Below, piece by piece: positions 15,726-23,676 of a stretch of 64,000 nt of DNA. The stretch's first letter is position 1. Every line of letters starts with the position of its first letter. The stretch covers positions 2,542,001-2,606,000 of the forward strand of contig OY970329.1 in the NCBI GenBank assembly GCA_963717375.1, given 5' to 3'. A model generated the notes under the pieces. It had not been told where the DNA came from. It searched no databases and saw only the letters and a list, made by a program, of their open reading frames with translations. The position numbers and the translations under genes were made by a program. Source of the DNA: VRUE01 sp963717375. GTDB lineage: Bacteria > Actinomycetota > Thermoleophilia > Solirubrobacterales > 70-9.

Positions 15726-15953
15726 GTGGTCGAGACCCCGCCCAACCGACTGAAGGAGCTCCTGGACGCGAGCGACCTCAGCCGTCGCGATGTTGCCGTT
15801 GCGATCGACGTAACCGAAGACCGGGTTCGCCAGCTTGAAAACCCGGAGACCAATATCCCGTCGAAGTACGCCCCGACGCTCGGCCATCTATTTGGGGTCG
15901 AGCCAGCACACGTAATGGGCTGGGACCGCGACGACACAAGGGCGGCGGCGTAG
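15726..15953 (+). CDS. Cro-like XRE regulator
   Basis: A 75-residue protein, GTG start, with an XRE-type HTH (NRLKELLDASDLSRRDVAVAIDVTEDRVRQLENPETNIPSKYAPTLGHLFGV in sections). It opens the rightward early operon. Divergent arrangement with the CI-like gene and shared operators support the role of early-gene switch protein. Confidence 0.75.
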   Translation: MVETPPNRLKELLDASDLSRRDVAVAIDVTEDRVRQLENPETNIPSKYAPTLGHLFGVEPAHVMGWDRDDTRAAA

Positions 15954-15955
15954 CC

Positions 15956-16075
15956 GTGGGCCAGATCCGCGAGACGAGCTCTGGCCGTATCGAGAGCCCT
16001 GACCTCGTTGAGGTTGGCGAGATTCGCGAGTGCTTCGAGACCGTCCGGGTTCCTCGGGATGGCGAGACGGCATGA
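15956..16075 (+). CDS. Small early phage peptide
   Basis: A 39-residue acidic peptide from GTG 15956, 2 bases after the Cro-like stop; its TGA overlaps the next ATG (ATGA). Support is only the tight coupling. No motif. Confidence 0.4.
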   Translation: MGQIRETSSGRIESPDLVEVGEIRECFETVRVPRDGETA

Positions 16076-16287
16076 CGCCCGCCACCCCTTTTGTCAACAC
16101 CCCCTTCGGTGTAGGAGTGGTGGAGGGAAGCGTTAAGAAGCTGACCCCGGTCGGCCACGAACTCTTCGTCCGCTTCGAAGACGGCTCGCATAGCTGGGTC
16201 CTCGCCGAACACTGCGAGCTAGACGCCCCTCGCCCCGACTGGTACCGGGAGCCTGAGACGGACTTGATTGCGGGGTACGTCTCGTGA
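16072..16287 (+). CDS. Hypothetical early phage protein
   Basis: A 71-residue protein (ATG 16072 overlapping the previous TGA). The sequence TPFGVGVVEGSVKKLTPVGHELFVRFEDGSHSWVLAEHCEL looks like a small beta-barrel (SH3/Tudor-like pattern), in two halves. Stop overlaps the next GTG. Function unknown. Confidence 0.55.
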   Translation: MTPATPFVNTPFGVGVVEGSVKKLTPVGHELFVRFEDGSHSWVLAEHCELDAPRPDWYREPETDLIAGYVS

Positions 16288-16607
16288 GCGAGCAGAGCGG
16301 CGGCTTCCCAATGGAGTTCACCCGCGTCGGGTTGAGCCTGCCTTGCCACGTGCCGGTGCTGCCGGGCACCCCCGATGTTGACGCCCCGCTGGAGGAGCGC
16401 ACCGAGAAATGCCACATCGATGCCTGGTGGTTCGTCGGAGCGGTGCCCACCTGCGACATTCACCTGCGCGTCGTGTGCGAGGTCGCCGGGGTGGACTTCC
16501 TCGATCTCGTCGCTGAGGCGGGCGGCCTCAACGAGACCGAGCGGAAGCCTTGGGAGAAGCGTCATCGCTACCCGCAGGACGAGGCGATTGAGGAGGCCCG
16601 CTCGTGA
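16284..16607 (+). CDS. Hypothetical early phage protein
   Basis: A 107-residue acidic protein from GTG 16284. It has Trp-rich centre (CHIDAWWFVGAVPTCDIHLRVVCEVAGVDFLDLV, in parts) and a charged C-terminus. Chained by 4-base overlaps to both neighbours. No family recognised. Confidence 0.55.
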   Translation: MSEQSGGFPMEFTRVGLSLPCHVPVLPGTPDVDAPLEERTEKCHIDAWWFVGAVPTCDIHLRVVCEVAGVDFLDLVAEAGGLNETERKPWEKRHRYPQDEAIEEARS

Positions 16608-16837
16608 CCCTCGCCACCGTCACCGGCCTCTCTGCCTGGGTAGTTGTCGCCGGCGCGGTCTGCCTGAGCATCTGGGCTCTCCTCGTCCGCCGCGCCGTCT
16701 GTAAGCGCGATGACGAACAGCTTGCAAGTAGGACCACCGACCGGTCGCCGGAGCTTTGGCCCTGGCCCAACCGTCTTCTCCAACAAAAAGCGCCCGGCTG
16801 TTCGAGCAGCACGGGCGCACAACGCGCAAGGAGCTAA
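16604..16837 (+). CDS. Small membrane protein, early region
   Basis: A 77-residue protein from GTG 16604 with one N-terminal membrane helix (LSAWVVVAGAVCLSIWALLV) and a hydrophilic tail. Coupled to the preceding gene. Possibly an exclusion or host-takeover protein; no evidence beyond topology. Confidence 0.5.
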   Translation: MTLATVTGLSAWVVVAGAVCLSIWALLVRRAVCKRDDEQLASRTTDRSPELWPWPNRLLQQKAPGCSSSTGAQRARS

Positions 16838-16840
16838 CCC

Positions 16841-17317
16841 ATGCACGCCCCAGTCACCCTACAGCCACACGCCTGCGGTCGATGCGAGTCAGCAATCGCA
16901 CCGTTCCGCTCGGCACTCGACGGCAGCCAGTGCAGGTGCCCCGAGCCGGCCTCACCGGCGCCGGTCCCCGCGGGCAACCTCTGCTTCTACACCAGGGACG
17001 TGCCGGCTTCCGAGCCAGTAACGCTGGCACCGGCTCTCGATTCGACCGAGGTGATGCGACGGGCGAGCGCTCCCGCTGACGCGATCGATCAGAAGGCGCG
17101 TGAAATGGGCCTCGGCTGCATCTCCGAGTTGGTTGAAGGGATCGGTCAGCTCGAAAACTCCTTGGCCTTCCTGACGGGCTTCGTTGGGGACGACACGCTG
17201 GCCGGGGCCATCGTCGGGGCGCTGGGGATTCGCGCCACTGAGATGAGGCAGCAGACCCCGGCGCTGCGTCAGGCGATCCTCGATATCCCGCTGCTCTCAA
17301 AGGGGAGCGACCGATGA
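16841..17317 (+). CDS. Hypothetical phage protein with Cys-rich N-terminus
   Basis: A 158-residue protein with a CGRCE...CRCPE zinc-ribbon-like start (residues about 12-34), then a helical domain (ISELVEGIGQLENSLAFLTGFVGDD, ALRQAILDIPLL). It directly precedes the RecT-like gene with a 4-base overlap, so it may belong to the recombination module. Confidence 0.6.
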   Translation: MHAPVTLQPHACGRCESAIAPFRSALDGSQCRCPEPASPAPVPAGNLCFYTRDVPASEPVTLAPALDSTEVMRRASAPADAIDQKAREMGLGCISELVEGIGQLENSLAFLTGFVGDDTLAGAIVGALGIRATEMRQQTPALRQAILDIPLLSKGSDR

Positions 17318-18207
17318 GCGACCAGCCGACAGAGACGCCGGTGGAGGAGGTCACGCCGACCGCCGACGAGCAGACGAAGACCATCATTCGCAGGCAGCCC
17401 AAGCCATTGTCTCTGCGCGATCCGGGTCAGCTCGCTCGGGCCTTCGCGGAGTCCGGCTACTGGAAGCACGTGAACAAGCCCGCTCAGGCGGTCGTGATCA
17501 TGGCGGCCGGGGAGGAACTTGGTCTTACCCCGCTGGCCTCGATGCAGGGCATCACCATGATCGAGGGCAACATCGGCTACCGGGGCAACCTGATCGCCCA
17601 GCTCCTGCGCCAGCACCCGCGCTACGAATTCAAAGTTCTGGAGCGCACCAAAGCGCACTGCACGTTGCAGTTCACGATCGACGGCGAGCCGCCGGAGGGC
17701 GACCCAGACGAGGGAAGGGTCACCTACTCGGTTGAGGACGCCGAGGAAGCCGAACTCGTCAAGGCTCGCGGGGGCTGGGTGAAAAACCCGCGGGCCATGT
17801 GTTTCAACCGGGCGCTGACCGAGGGGGCACGGGTACACGCCCCCGACCTGACGATGGGCACACCGGTCTACTCGACCGAGGAGGTCGAAGAAGTCATCAC
17901 CGAACCGCTGGTGGTGGATGCCGAGGTCGTCGAGGACGAGGAGGAGGCGGGGCCGACCCTCACCCCCGAGCAGGTCGAGCAACTCGCCAAAGGCTACGAG
18001 CTGGCCAAGCCTGCGCTTGGAGAGAACGGCGTCAACGCTCTCGATGGCCTCAACGTCCTGCTGGGCTCGTTGGGAATCGACGGGTTCGAGCCGGGCATAC
18101 CGGTCGCCGAGCAGCTCCCGAAGCTGACCGAGGAGCAAGCCGGCGCTCTCGACGCTGAGCTACAGAAGCTGGTCGAGCGTCTGGGCGGTGAGTCCAATGC
18201 TGAGTGA
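17314..18207 (+). CDS. RecT-like single-strand annealing protein
   Basis: A 297-residue protein. The core, about residues 30-190, follows the RecT pattern: LARAFAESGYW, QAVVIMAAGEELGLTPLASMQGITMIEGNIGYRGNLIAQLL, and a later KNPRAMCFNRALTEGARVHAPDLTMGTPVYSTEE, equal to the conserved 'R.M...RA...g.r...pD...G.vY..eE' end. RecT proteins anneal complementary single strands made by a partner exonuclease, here the next gene. The C-terminal 90 residues are acidic. GTG/ATG choice: ATG 17314 overlaps the preceding stop. Confidence 0.85.
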   Translation: MSDQPTETPVEEVTPTADEQTKTIIRRQPKPLSLRDPGQLARAFAESGYWKHVNKPAQAVVIMAAGEELGLTPLASMQGITMIEGNIGYRGNLIAQLLRQHPRYEFKVLERTKAHCTLQFTIDGEPPEGDPDEGRVTYSVEDAEEAELVKARGGWVKNPRAMCFNRALTEGARVHAPDLTMGTPVYSTEEVEEVITEPLVVDAEVVEDEEEAGPTLTPEQVEQLAKGYELAKPALGENGVNALDGLNVLLGSLGIDGFEPGIPVAEQLPKLTEEQAGALDAELQKLVERLGGESNAE

Positions 18208-19129
18208 GCCACGGATGGTCGGCCGCTTCGAGGAGCACACGCTTCCCAACGGCGAAGTCGTCTACTTCGAGCCGGAGAAGCATCAGTACTTCGGCGAAAT
18301 CAAAGAGTCGAAATCGGCGGCGGGTGGATACAGCTTTGTGCGGTCCTCGCGCCTGACCGGCGTCTCGACGATCGCCAAGTACCTCGATGCCAACGCCGAT
18401 CCGCTGATGCACTGGGCGGCGAAACTCGACCAGATCGGGATCGCCGAGCTGGCCTCGCACTCGCTCGACTCGAACGGCGATCTGACCTGGCTACGCGAGC
18501 AGGGCTCAATCAGGGCGGCGCTGTACGAGGCCGAGGCCACGTGGACACACGTCCGCGACCGCGCCGCGGTCAGGGGTACCAACGTCCACGAGCGGATCTT
18601 TCAGGCGCTCGCGACCGGCACGACGCCACCCAGCCTCTCAGACCTGACCGAGGAGGAGCGCGGTTACGGCCAGGCGGTCTTCGCCTGGTGGCGCGACCGC
18701 AGCCCCGAGCCGATCGCGGCCGAGCAGGTCACGGTCGCCCACGCCCTCAGTGTGGCCGGCCGGTTCGACCTTCTCGCCACGGTCGACGGCGCCCGCACGT
18801 TGGTTGACGCGAAGACCCGCGAGAAAGGCGCAGTCCGCAAGGGCGACCACGTGCAGCTCGCGGGCTACGAGAAAGCAAACATCGAATGCGGGCTGGGGGA
18901 GAGCGAGCGCAGGGTCGCGCTGATTCTCCTGCCGGATGGCTCCTACCGCGAGGAGGAGTGCGTCGCCACGGAGGCCGACTTCAACTCGGCGCTGCTCGCC
19001 TGCCAGTCGGGCAAGCACCTCGATAGGCGGATGCGCAACCCAGAGGAGTTCCTACGCGAAGAGGCGCGCCGGAGACGCGAGGAGCCAGCCGAGGCGGCGG
19101 CAGCGGCCCTGGGGGTGTTCGACAAATGA
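18198..19129 (+). CDS. PD-(D/E)XK family exonuclease (RecE/Cas4-like)
   Basis: A 310-residue protein downstream of RecT. It shows the nuclease core: an invariant-type His in RGTNVHERIF, then VAGRFDLLATVDGARTLVDAKT with the D...D-x-K triad, and QLAGYEKANIE, the conserved Q-xx-xY helix. It should degrade one strand of phage ends to give the annealing substrate. Start at ATG 18198; GTG 18188 is an alternative that adds MSP. Confidence 0.8.
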
Positions 19130-19941
19130 GCACTTCAACCGCACTCGTCCCGGCCGACGTAGACGCCCGCACCGCCGAGGTCGAGCGCCAGGTCGCAGAG
19201 GCCCGCGCTCAGGCGGAAGCGATCCAGGTCCGCAATCCGGCCGAGGCCGACCAGGCCGCCGCGCTGCTCCGCCAGATCGCTGCCCGGAGGAAGGCCGCTG
19301 AAGCCGAGCGCAAGGAATTGACCGGTCCACTGGATGAGGCCAAGCGTCGAATCATGCAGAAGTTCAAGGACGCGATGGCCCCCTACGACGAGGCCGATGA
19401 GGTCGTGCGCGGGAAGGTGGGCGTCTACACCGCCGAGCAGGAGCGAATCCGAAAAGAGGAGGAAGCCCGACTCGAGGCGGAGCGCCAAGAGCGCGAGCGG
19501 ATCGCCCGCGAGACGCGCGAGAAGCAGGAAGCCGAGGAGCGCGCCAAGCGCGAGCAGGCCGAAAAGGAAGAGCGCGAAGCCGAGGAGGAGCGTCGCAAGG
19601 CCAAGGACGCTGCCGATCGCGAGGCCGCCGAGAAGCTAGTCGAAGAGGCCCGGCAGAAGGCCGACGAAGCGAAGACGGCTGAGGTGGCGATCTCCTCGCT
19701 GCCGGAGGTCTCGCTGCCGAAAGCGGTCGTCGAGACGGCTCCGAAACCTGAGGGAATTTCTACGCGGAAGGTGTGGAAGCTGATGACGACCAACGTCGAG
19801 AAGCTGCCGCCGGAGTACCTCGTGCCCAACGAGAAGGCGCTGAACGCAGCAATGCGAGAGGGCGTCAAGGAGAACGGCCAGCCGCCGGAGATCCCCGGCG
19901 CCGCCTTTGAGCAGGTCTCGGAGATGGCGGTGAGGTCCTGA
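19126..19941 (+). CDS. Coiled-coil phage protein of the recombination module
   Basis: A 271-residue protein. Residues about 20-60 and 95-200 form a long charged coiled coil rich in Glu, Lys, Arg and Ala. The C-terminal 60 residues are a compact conserved-looking domain (ISTRKVWKLMTTNVEKLPPEYL, NEKALNAAMREGVKEN, IPGAAFEQV). Proteins of this shape are often found beside annealing proteins in phages; the exact role is not established here. Stop overlaps the next ATG. Confidence 0.65.
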   Translation: MSTSTALVPADVDARTAEVERQVAEARAQAEAIQVRNPAEADQAAALLRQIAARRKAAEAERKELTGPLDEAKRRIMQKFKDAMAPYDEADEVVRGKVGVYTAEQERIRKEEEARLEAERQERERIARETREKQEAEERAKREQAEKEEREAEEERRKAKDAADREAAEKLVEEARQKADEAKTAEVAISSLPEVSLPKAVVETAPKPEGISTRKVWKLMTTNVEKLPPEYLVPNEKALNAAMREGVKENGQPPEIPGAAFEQVSEMAVRS

Positions 19942-20141
19942 TGCGCCCCCGCTACATCCTCATAGAAGTAGAGAACCGAGGGCACCGTGTAGCCGTGATC
20001 GAAGACACGCACCGGGAGCAGGTTCTACGGGTGCGTCAGAAGGGCCGGCGCTTCCTCCGCTGGGACCGCAACGACGAAGTCGTGACCAATGCGGAAGTGC
20101 GGCGGGTTGCGCGTGAGGCATTCGAAGGAGTTCCGGCATGA
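19941..20141 (+). CDS. Hypothetical small basic phage protein
   Basis: A 66-residue basic protein (YILIEVENRGHRVAVIEDTHREQVLRV, KGRRFLRWDRNDEVVTNAEVRRVA). Chained by overlaps to its neighbours. No family recognised. Confidence 0.55.
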   Translation: MRPRYILIEVENRGHRVAVIEDTHREQVLRVRQKGRRFLRWDRNDEVVTNAEVRRVAREAFEGVPA

Positions 20142-20449
20142 TCGGCTGGAGGGCACATGCATTTTGTGTCGTTGGCTCCGGGGCCAAGGCCATTCCCTGG
20201 CAGCCACGCAACGGCCTTCGGGAAATCGTCCAACGGGTGGCCCGAACCGCCGGCGTGCCAGTTGACCAGCTTCGAGGTCCAAGTCGCGATCGACACCTCG
20301 TTCATCTTCGGCGCATCGCGATGGTCGAGGCCCGCAAGGCCGGCTACTCCTTGCCCGCAATTGGCCGCGAGTTGAACCGTGATCACACGACCGTCCTTTA
20401 TGGCCTGCGGCAGTTCAGAAAACCACCTAAGGAGGCAGCGAATGTCTGA
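20138..20449 (+). CDS. DnaA domain IV-like DNA-binding protein
   Basis: A 103-residue protein whose second half equals the DNA-binding domain of DnaA: IVQRVARTAGVPVDQL, RHLVHLRRIAMVEARKAGYSLPAIGRELNRDHTTVLYG. The RDHTTV signature of DnaA box recognition is intact. ATPase domains are absent. It could compete with host DnaA, load onto the phage origin, or act as a regulator at DnaA-box-like sites. Basic N-terminus; ATG 20138. Confidence 0.8.
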   Translation: MIGWRAHAFCVVGSGAKAIPWQPRNGLREIVQRVARTAGVPVDQLRGPSRDRHLVHLRRIAMVEARKAGYSLPAIGRELNRDHTTVLYGLRQFRKPPKEAANV

Positions 20450-20804
20450 GGCAGCACGCGTCCTGGACCCCGAGCCCGAGACGACCACTATCCCCGCAAC
20501 CAAGCCGTTCGGCGCGTTCCTCCATGAGCACCGCGGAGCGGGCCTACACAACGAGCTAGGGGAGGGCCTGGCCGAAGTCGTCGCTGCCGTGCTTGCGCAC
20601 CAGCGGAAAGGCAGCGTCACGGTGAAGATCAACATCTCCCCGTCGGACATTCAGGGCGCTGTTGTTGTCACCGACAAGGTGGAGCTAAAGGCCCCCGAGC
20701 CGGTGCCTGACCCGTCCCTGTTCTTCGGCGATGACCACGGGAACCTTTCGCGCCGCGATCCCCGTCAGGTCGAGCTTCCCATCCGAGACGCCAGCGCGAG
20801 CTAG
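20442..20804 (+). CDS. Hypothetical phage protein preceding DUF2303
   Basis: A 120-residue acidic protein with ribosome site AAGGAGG before ATG 20442. It has an internal segment KGSVTVKINISPSDIQGAVVVTDKVELKAPEP, in two parts, of beta type, and a C-terminal LPIRDAS. Such short proteins sit upstream of DUF2303 genes in several phages. Function unknown. Confidence 0.6.
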   Translation: MSEAARVLDPEPETTTIPATKPFGAFLHEHRGAGLHNELGEGLAEVVAAVLAHQRKGSVTVKINISPSDIQGAVVVTDKVELKAPEPVPDPSLFFGDDHGNLSRRDPRQVELPIRDASAS

Positions 20805-20837
20805 CGACCCAGTACCTACCGAAAGGACCAACGTCCC

Positions 20838-21659
20838 ATGCCCGACACAGCCCAGCCAACCGAGGCGGCGGAGATCATCCGCGTTGCCCAGCAGGCACTT
20901 GAGCTTCGAGAGATAGACGTCAAGAAGGACTACGCCGTAGTTACTCCAAATGGCGGCCTCGTACTCGCGGAGCTTGAGGATCGGCGGGAGCAGCCCGACC
21001 GCCCTCGCGGCACGTTCCACCCAGCGACCGTCGAGAGCCTTGTCGACTACGTCGAAAACCACAAGATCGACGACCACACCACGCTTTGGGTCCATGAGAC
21101 CAGCGGCAAAGTGGTCGCGGTGCTCGACGACCACGCGGGCAAAGTTCCCGCCTTCCGCCAGCACCGTGCCGAGTTGACCCTAAGGCCATCGTCGGAGTGG
21201 TTGTTCTGGACCAAACACGACAACCAACTCCTTGACCAAGAGGCTTTCGCCGAGTTGCTGCAGGAAGGGCTTCCGGACATTCTCAAGCCGGATGGCGCGA
21301 CTTTGCTGGAGGTCGCTGAGAAGTTCCACTCCAGCACGCAGGTGAAGTTTCGCAGCGGGGTTGATCGGTCCAGCGGTGAGGTGAAGTTTCTCTACGACGA
21401 GTCGGTCGAGGCGAAGGCGACCACTGCGGCCGGTGACATCGCCGTTCCGCGCACCTTCACGCTGGCACTAGCCCCGTTCATCGGCGAGGAGAAGGTCGAA
21501 ATTGACGCCAATCTCCGGTACAGGGCTGGCGGCGGCAAGCTCCAGCTCGGCTACAAGCTGGAGCGGCCAGAGCGCATCGTTGAGGACGCCCTCGACCGCG
21601 TCGCCGGCAAGCTCGCCGAGAAGTTCGACCGCGTCTACCGGGGCACGCCGGCAGCGTGA
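20838..21659 (+). CDS. DUF2303 family phage protein
   Basis: A 273-residue protein matching the DUF2303 layout: a beta/alpha N-terminus with TVESLVDYVENHKI and LWVHETSGKVVAVLDDHA, then FAELLQEGLPDI, and a beta-rich C-terminal half ending LGYKLERPERIVEDALDRV. DUF2303 occurs in phages near replication and recombination genes; its activity is unknown. ATG 20838 follows GAAAGGAC. Confidence 0.75.
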   Translation: MPDTAQPTEAAEIIRVAQQALELREIDVKKDYAVVTPNGGLVLAELEDRREQPDRPRGTFHPATVESLVDYVENHKIDDHTTLWVHETSGKVVAVLDDHAGKVPAFRQHRAELTLRPSSEWLFWTKHDNQLLDQEAFAELLQEGLPDILKPDGATLLEVAEKFHSSTQVKFRSGVDRSSGEVKFLYDESVEAKATTAAGDIAVPRTFTLALAPFIGEEKVEIDANLRYRAGGGKLQLGYKLERPERIVEDALDRVAGKLAEKFDRVYRGTPAA

Positions 21660-22135
21660 ACCCGGTCGCTTCACAGGAGCACACCGCACGAGGACCGGCT
21701 GCCAGCCGGAGCGTCCCCCGTGCGGCGGTGAACGGCCGACCCAAGGACTGGCAGCACGTGCCTTTCCACTCCGACGATCTCTGGCACGTCATCCCTGACC
21801 AACACCGGGGCGTCATCAGCCTGGCCGTCATGGCCTTGGTGAACAAGAAGCTGATCGTCAGCACCGGGGTTCTCCGCAAGTCTGCGATCCCAAGCCGTAA
21901 GCGCTCACCGTCGCAGGAATATCGACTTACCGAACTCGGGCGGAATCGAATCGCCGGGGTGGAGGGAGGTGGCGCATCGGGTATTCCCTCTCGCTTGCCC
22001 GATGCGTCCCGGTCCTCCCTCCATCCGGGCGACGACTCCTCGGCGGCCGTGACTGGGACCGTCGAGGAGTCCAGCCCGACCCTGTTCCCCGAGTCACCCA
22101 AGCTCTTCGATCACGACCAGCCGAGGGCGGCGTAG
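21656..22135 (+). CDS. Putative winged-helix phage protein
   Basis: A 159-residue protein from GTG 21656. Residues about 38-100 look like a winged helix (WHVIPDQHRGVISLAVMALVNKKL, YRLTELGRNRI). The C-terminal third is low complexity, rich in Ser and Pro. Sits just before the DUF1376 replication gene. Unassigned. Confidence 0.5.
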   Translation: MNPVASQEHTARGPAASRSVPRAAVNGRPKDWQHVPFHSDDLWHVIPDQHRGVISLAVMALVNKKLIVSTGVLRKSAIPSRKRSPSQEYRLTELGRNRIAGVEGGGASGIPSRLPDASRSSLHPGDDSSAAVTGTVEESSPTLFPESPKLFDHDQPRAA

Positions 22136-22171
22136 GTGCCATGGCTACAAGCCGACAGGGCGGGCCGTTGA

Positions 22172-22549
22172 GTGCCGTCAGACCTCCCCTTCATGAAGCT
22201 GTGGGTCGACGACGCGCTCGCCGACGCGCTGGAGATGGGGCTGACGGACGAGGAGTTCGGTGCGTACTGGAAGCTCCTGCTGATTGCCTGGCAACGGGGC
22301 TCGATCTTCGCGGACGTGGCCTCCAACGCTCGGTTCCTTACATCCTCGCCGCAGCGCCTAAAGAAGCTTTGGCCGGCCTTTGCCCACAAGTGGCACCCAG
22401 ACGGCGGCGGCGGGCTGGTCAACCTGAAGATGGAGGAGGTGCGCACCGAGGCTCTCGGGAAGTCCGAGGCGGCGCGGAAAGCCGCCGAGGCTCGCTGGGA
22501 TCGCGAACGGCTGCGCAAAGAGGCCGAAGTGAAAGCACAGGCCGCCTGA
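22172..22549 (+). CDS. DUF1376 (YdaU-like) replication protein
   Basis: A 125-residue protein with the DUF1376 N-terminal signature: MKLWVDDALADALEMGL, DEEFGAYWKLLLIAWQRGSI. In larger phages and in E. coli YdaU this domain heads a replication initiator. Here it ends with a charged tail and the next gene starts at the overlapping stop, suggesting that the two together replace one longer replisome organiser. GTG start at 22172. Confidence 0.75.
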   Translation: MPSDLPFMKLWVDDALADALEMGLTDEEFGAYWKLLLIAWQRGSIFADVASNARFLTSSPQRLKKLWPAFAHKWHPDGGGGLVNLKMEEVRTEALGKSEAARKAAEARWDRERLRKEAEVKAQAA

Positions 22550-22655
22550 TGCGAACGCAATGCGAACGCATCTACAGCGCATTGCCGACGCAGTGCGAGC
22601 GCATATGCAATGGGGCATGCGGAACGGTATGCGTCAGCGATGCCAGCCCAGAGTC
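22549..22655. repeat. Iteron-like repeats, candidate phage origin
   Basis: Repeats of ATGCGAACGCA appear at the start twice in tandem (overlapping) and then in diverged forms (GTGCGAGCGCAT, GCATATGCAATG, ATGCGGAACGG, TATGCGTCAGCGATGC). They lie inside a replication gene, as in lambdoid origins that sit within O. The bases here are richer in A/T than the surroundings. Confidence 0.5.
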
Positions 22656-23028
22656 CATAGACCAGAACCCAAAGAAAGGGGTAGGGCTTTCCGGATCTAT
22701 TGCTGTTGGTAGCCCTTCCCCTTCTGTTCACCGTGAGGTCTGGCAGATCCTCGTCGGCGGGTTGCATTCGCTCTCCGAGAACGACCACGGCCACCCTTGG
22801 CCCTATCCGGTCCGTGGCACCCTTCGCCGCCTCCTCGCCGCGTACGACTCCGATCTCTGCATCCAAGCCGCCCGCGAGGCCCGCGAGATCGTCCAGTCTC
22901 AAGACCGGGCGCCGAACATCACCGGCCTCTTCGAGAAGAAGCTGCGTGACCTCGCCGAGGTCCGCGGTGCAGTTCGAGGCGCGCTCTCCGACGTCGCGAT
23001 CGTGGGGGAGGGCGAGCCGTGTCTGTAG
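22549..23028 (+). CDS. Probable replication protein partner, with iteron-like repeats in its 5' end
   Basis: A 159-residue protein starting at ATG 22549 within the previous stop. Its first 25 codons lie over the repeat array described separately. The C-terminal half, HREVWQILVGGLHSLSENDHGHPWP, DLCIQAAREAREI and NITGLFEKKLRDLAEV, resembles the end of phage replisome organisers. Six Cys in the first 30 residues arise from the repeats and may not be functional. Confidence 0.6.
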   Translation: MRTQCERIYSALPTQCERICNGACGTVCVSDASPESIDQNPKKGVGLSGSIAVGSPSPSVHREVWQILVGGLHSLSENDHGHPWPYPVRGTLRRLLAAYDSDLCIQAAREAREIVQSQDRAPNITGLFEKKLRDLAEVRGAVRGALSDVAIVGEGEPCL

Positions 23029-23342
23029 CGGAGAAGCCCCAGCATCTTCAGGCCCTCGACCGGGCGAACGTGATCCGCCTTGAACGCGCCGCGATCAAAC
23101 GGGAAATCAAGGCGGGGGGGGTCCGGGTGTCTGACCTGCTTCGCGACGGCCCGCCCGTCTGCCTCGACAGCTTCCTCGTAGAAAGCCTGCTGCGAACAAT
23201 CCGGCGGCTCGGACCCCGGGCGGCTCAGCGGATCATGCACACCGTTCCGATCGGCTCGGCGGCAACCGTGGGAAAACTCACGGCACGCCAGCGGCGCGCA
23301 CTGGCTGATGCCCTGGACGCCTCTCGGGGGGCCGCATCGTGA
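23019..23342 (+). CDS. mIHF-like nucleoid-associated protein
   Basis: A 107-residue basic protein resembling the actinobacterial integration host factor mIHF: an N-terminal helix (RANVIRLERAAIKREIKAGGVRVSDLL), a helix-two-turn-helix segment with LRTIRRLGPRAAQRIMHTV, and a C-terminal end LTARQRRALADAL that parallels mIHF's 'L...QR.aL'. In mIHF the helix-two-turn-helix binds and bends DNA. A phage copy could assist integration, replication or packaging. GTG 23019 overlaps the preceding gene. Confidence 0.7.
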   Translation: MSVAEKPQHLQALDRANVIRLERAAIKREIKAGGVRVSDLLRDGPPVCLDSFLVESLLRTIRRLGPRAAQRIMHTVPIGSAATVGKLTARQRRALADALDASRGAAS

Positions 23343-23515
23343 GGCGGTCGAAGCGCTTCCGGGAGCTGGAGTCCCGAGTCGAAGGACTGGAGCTGCTGCT
23401 CGCAGACATGCGGCGGGAGAAGCCCCGCCCCGAGCGGCCCCGCGACCGCGCCTTGCCGCCCGGTTCATGTCGCCCGCCTGCGCCTATTCCGAGTCCGCGG
23501 AGCGCCGAGGCATGA
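23339..23515 (+). CDS. Small basic coiled-coil peptide
   Basis: A 58-residue protein from GTG 23339 with a leucine-rich helix (FRELESRVEGLELLLADM) and a Pro/Arg-rich tail. Overlaps both neighbours by 4 bases. Unknown. Confidence 0.45.
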   Translation: MRRSKRFRELESRVEGLELLLADMRREKPRPERPRDRALPPGSCRPPAPIPSPRSAEA

Positions 23516-23676
23516 AGGTAGCCGTCGAGGTCTCCCCGGAGATCCTTGCCCAGTACAACGGCCGCTGCGCGGAGTGCAACGCCGCCATCCGCAAAGGCGA
23601 GACGATCGTCGAAGTCCTCTCCACCGGTCAGTACGTGCATCCGGAGTGTGTACCGGTCAAGGAGGTGCGCTGGTAA
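23512..23676 (+). CDS. Small zinc-binding protein
   Basis: A 54-residue protein with a single treble-clef-like zinc site: NGRCAECNAAIRKGE...YVHPEC. ATG 23512 overlaps the previous stop and its TAA overlaps the next ATG. Probably a DNA- or RNA-binding accessory. Confidence 0.6.
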   Translation: MKVAVEVSPEILAQYNGRCAECNAAIRKGETIVEVLSTGQYVHPECVPVKEVRW

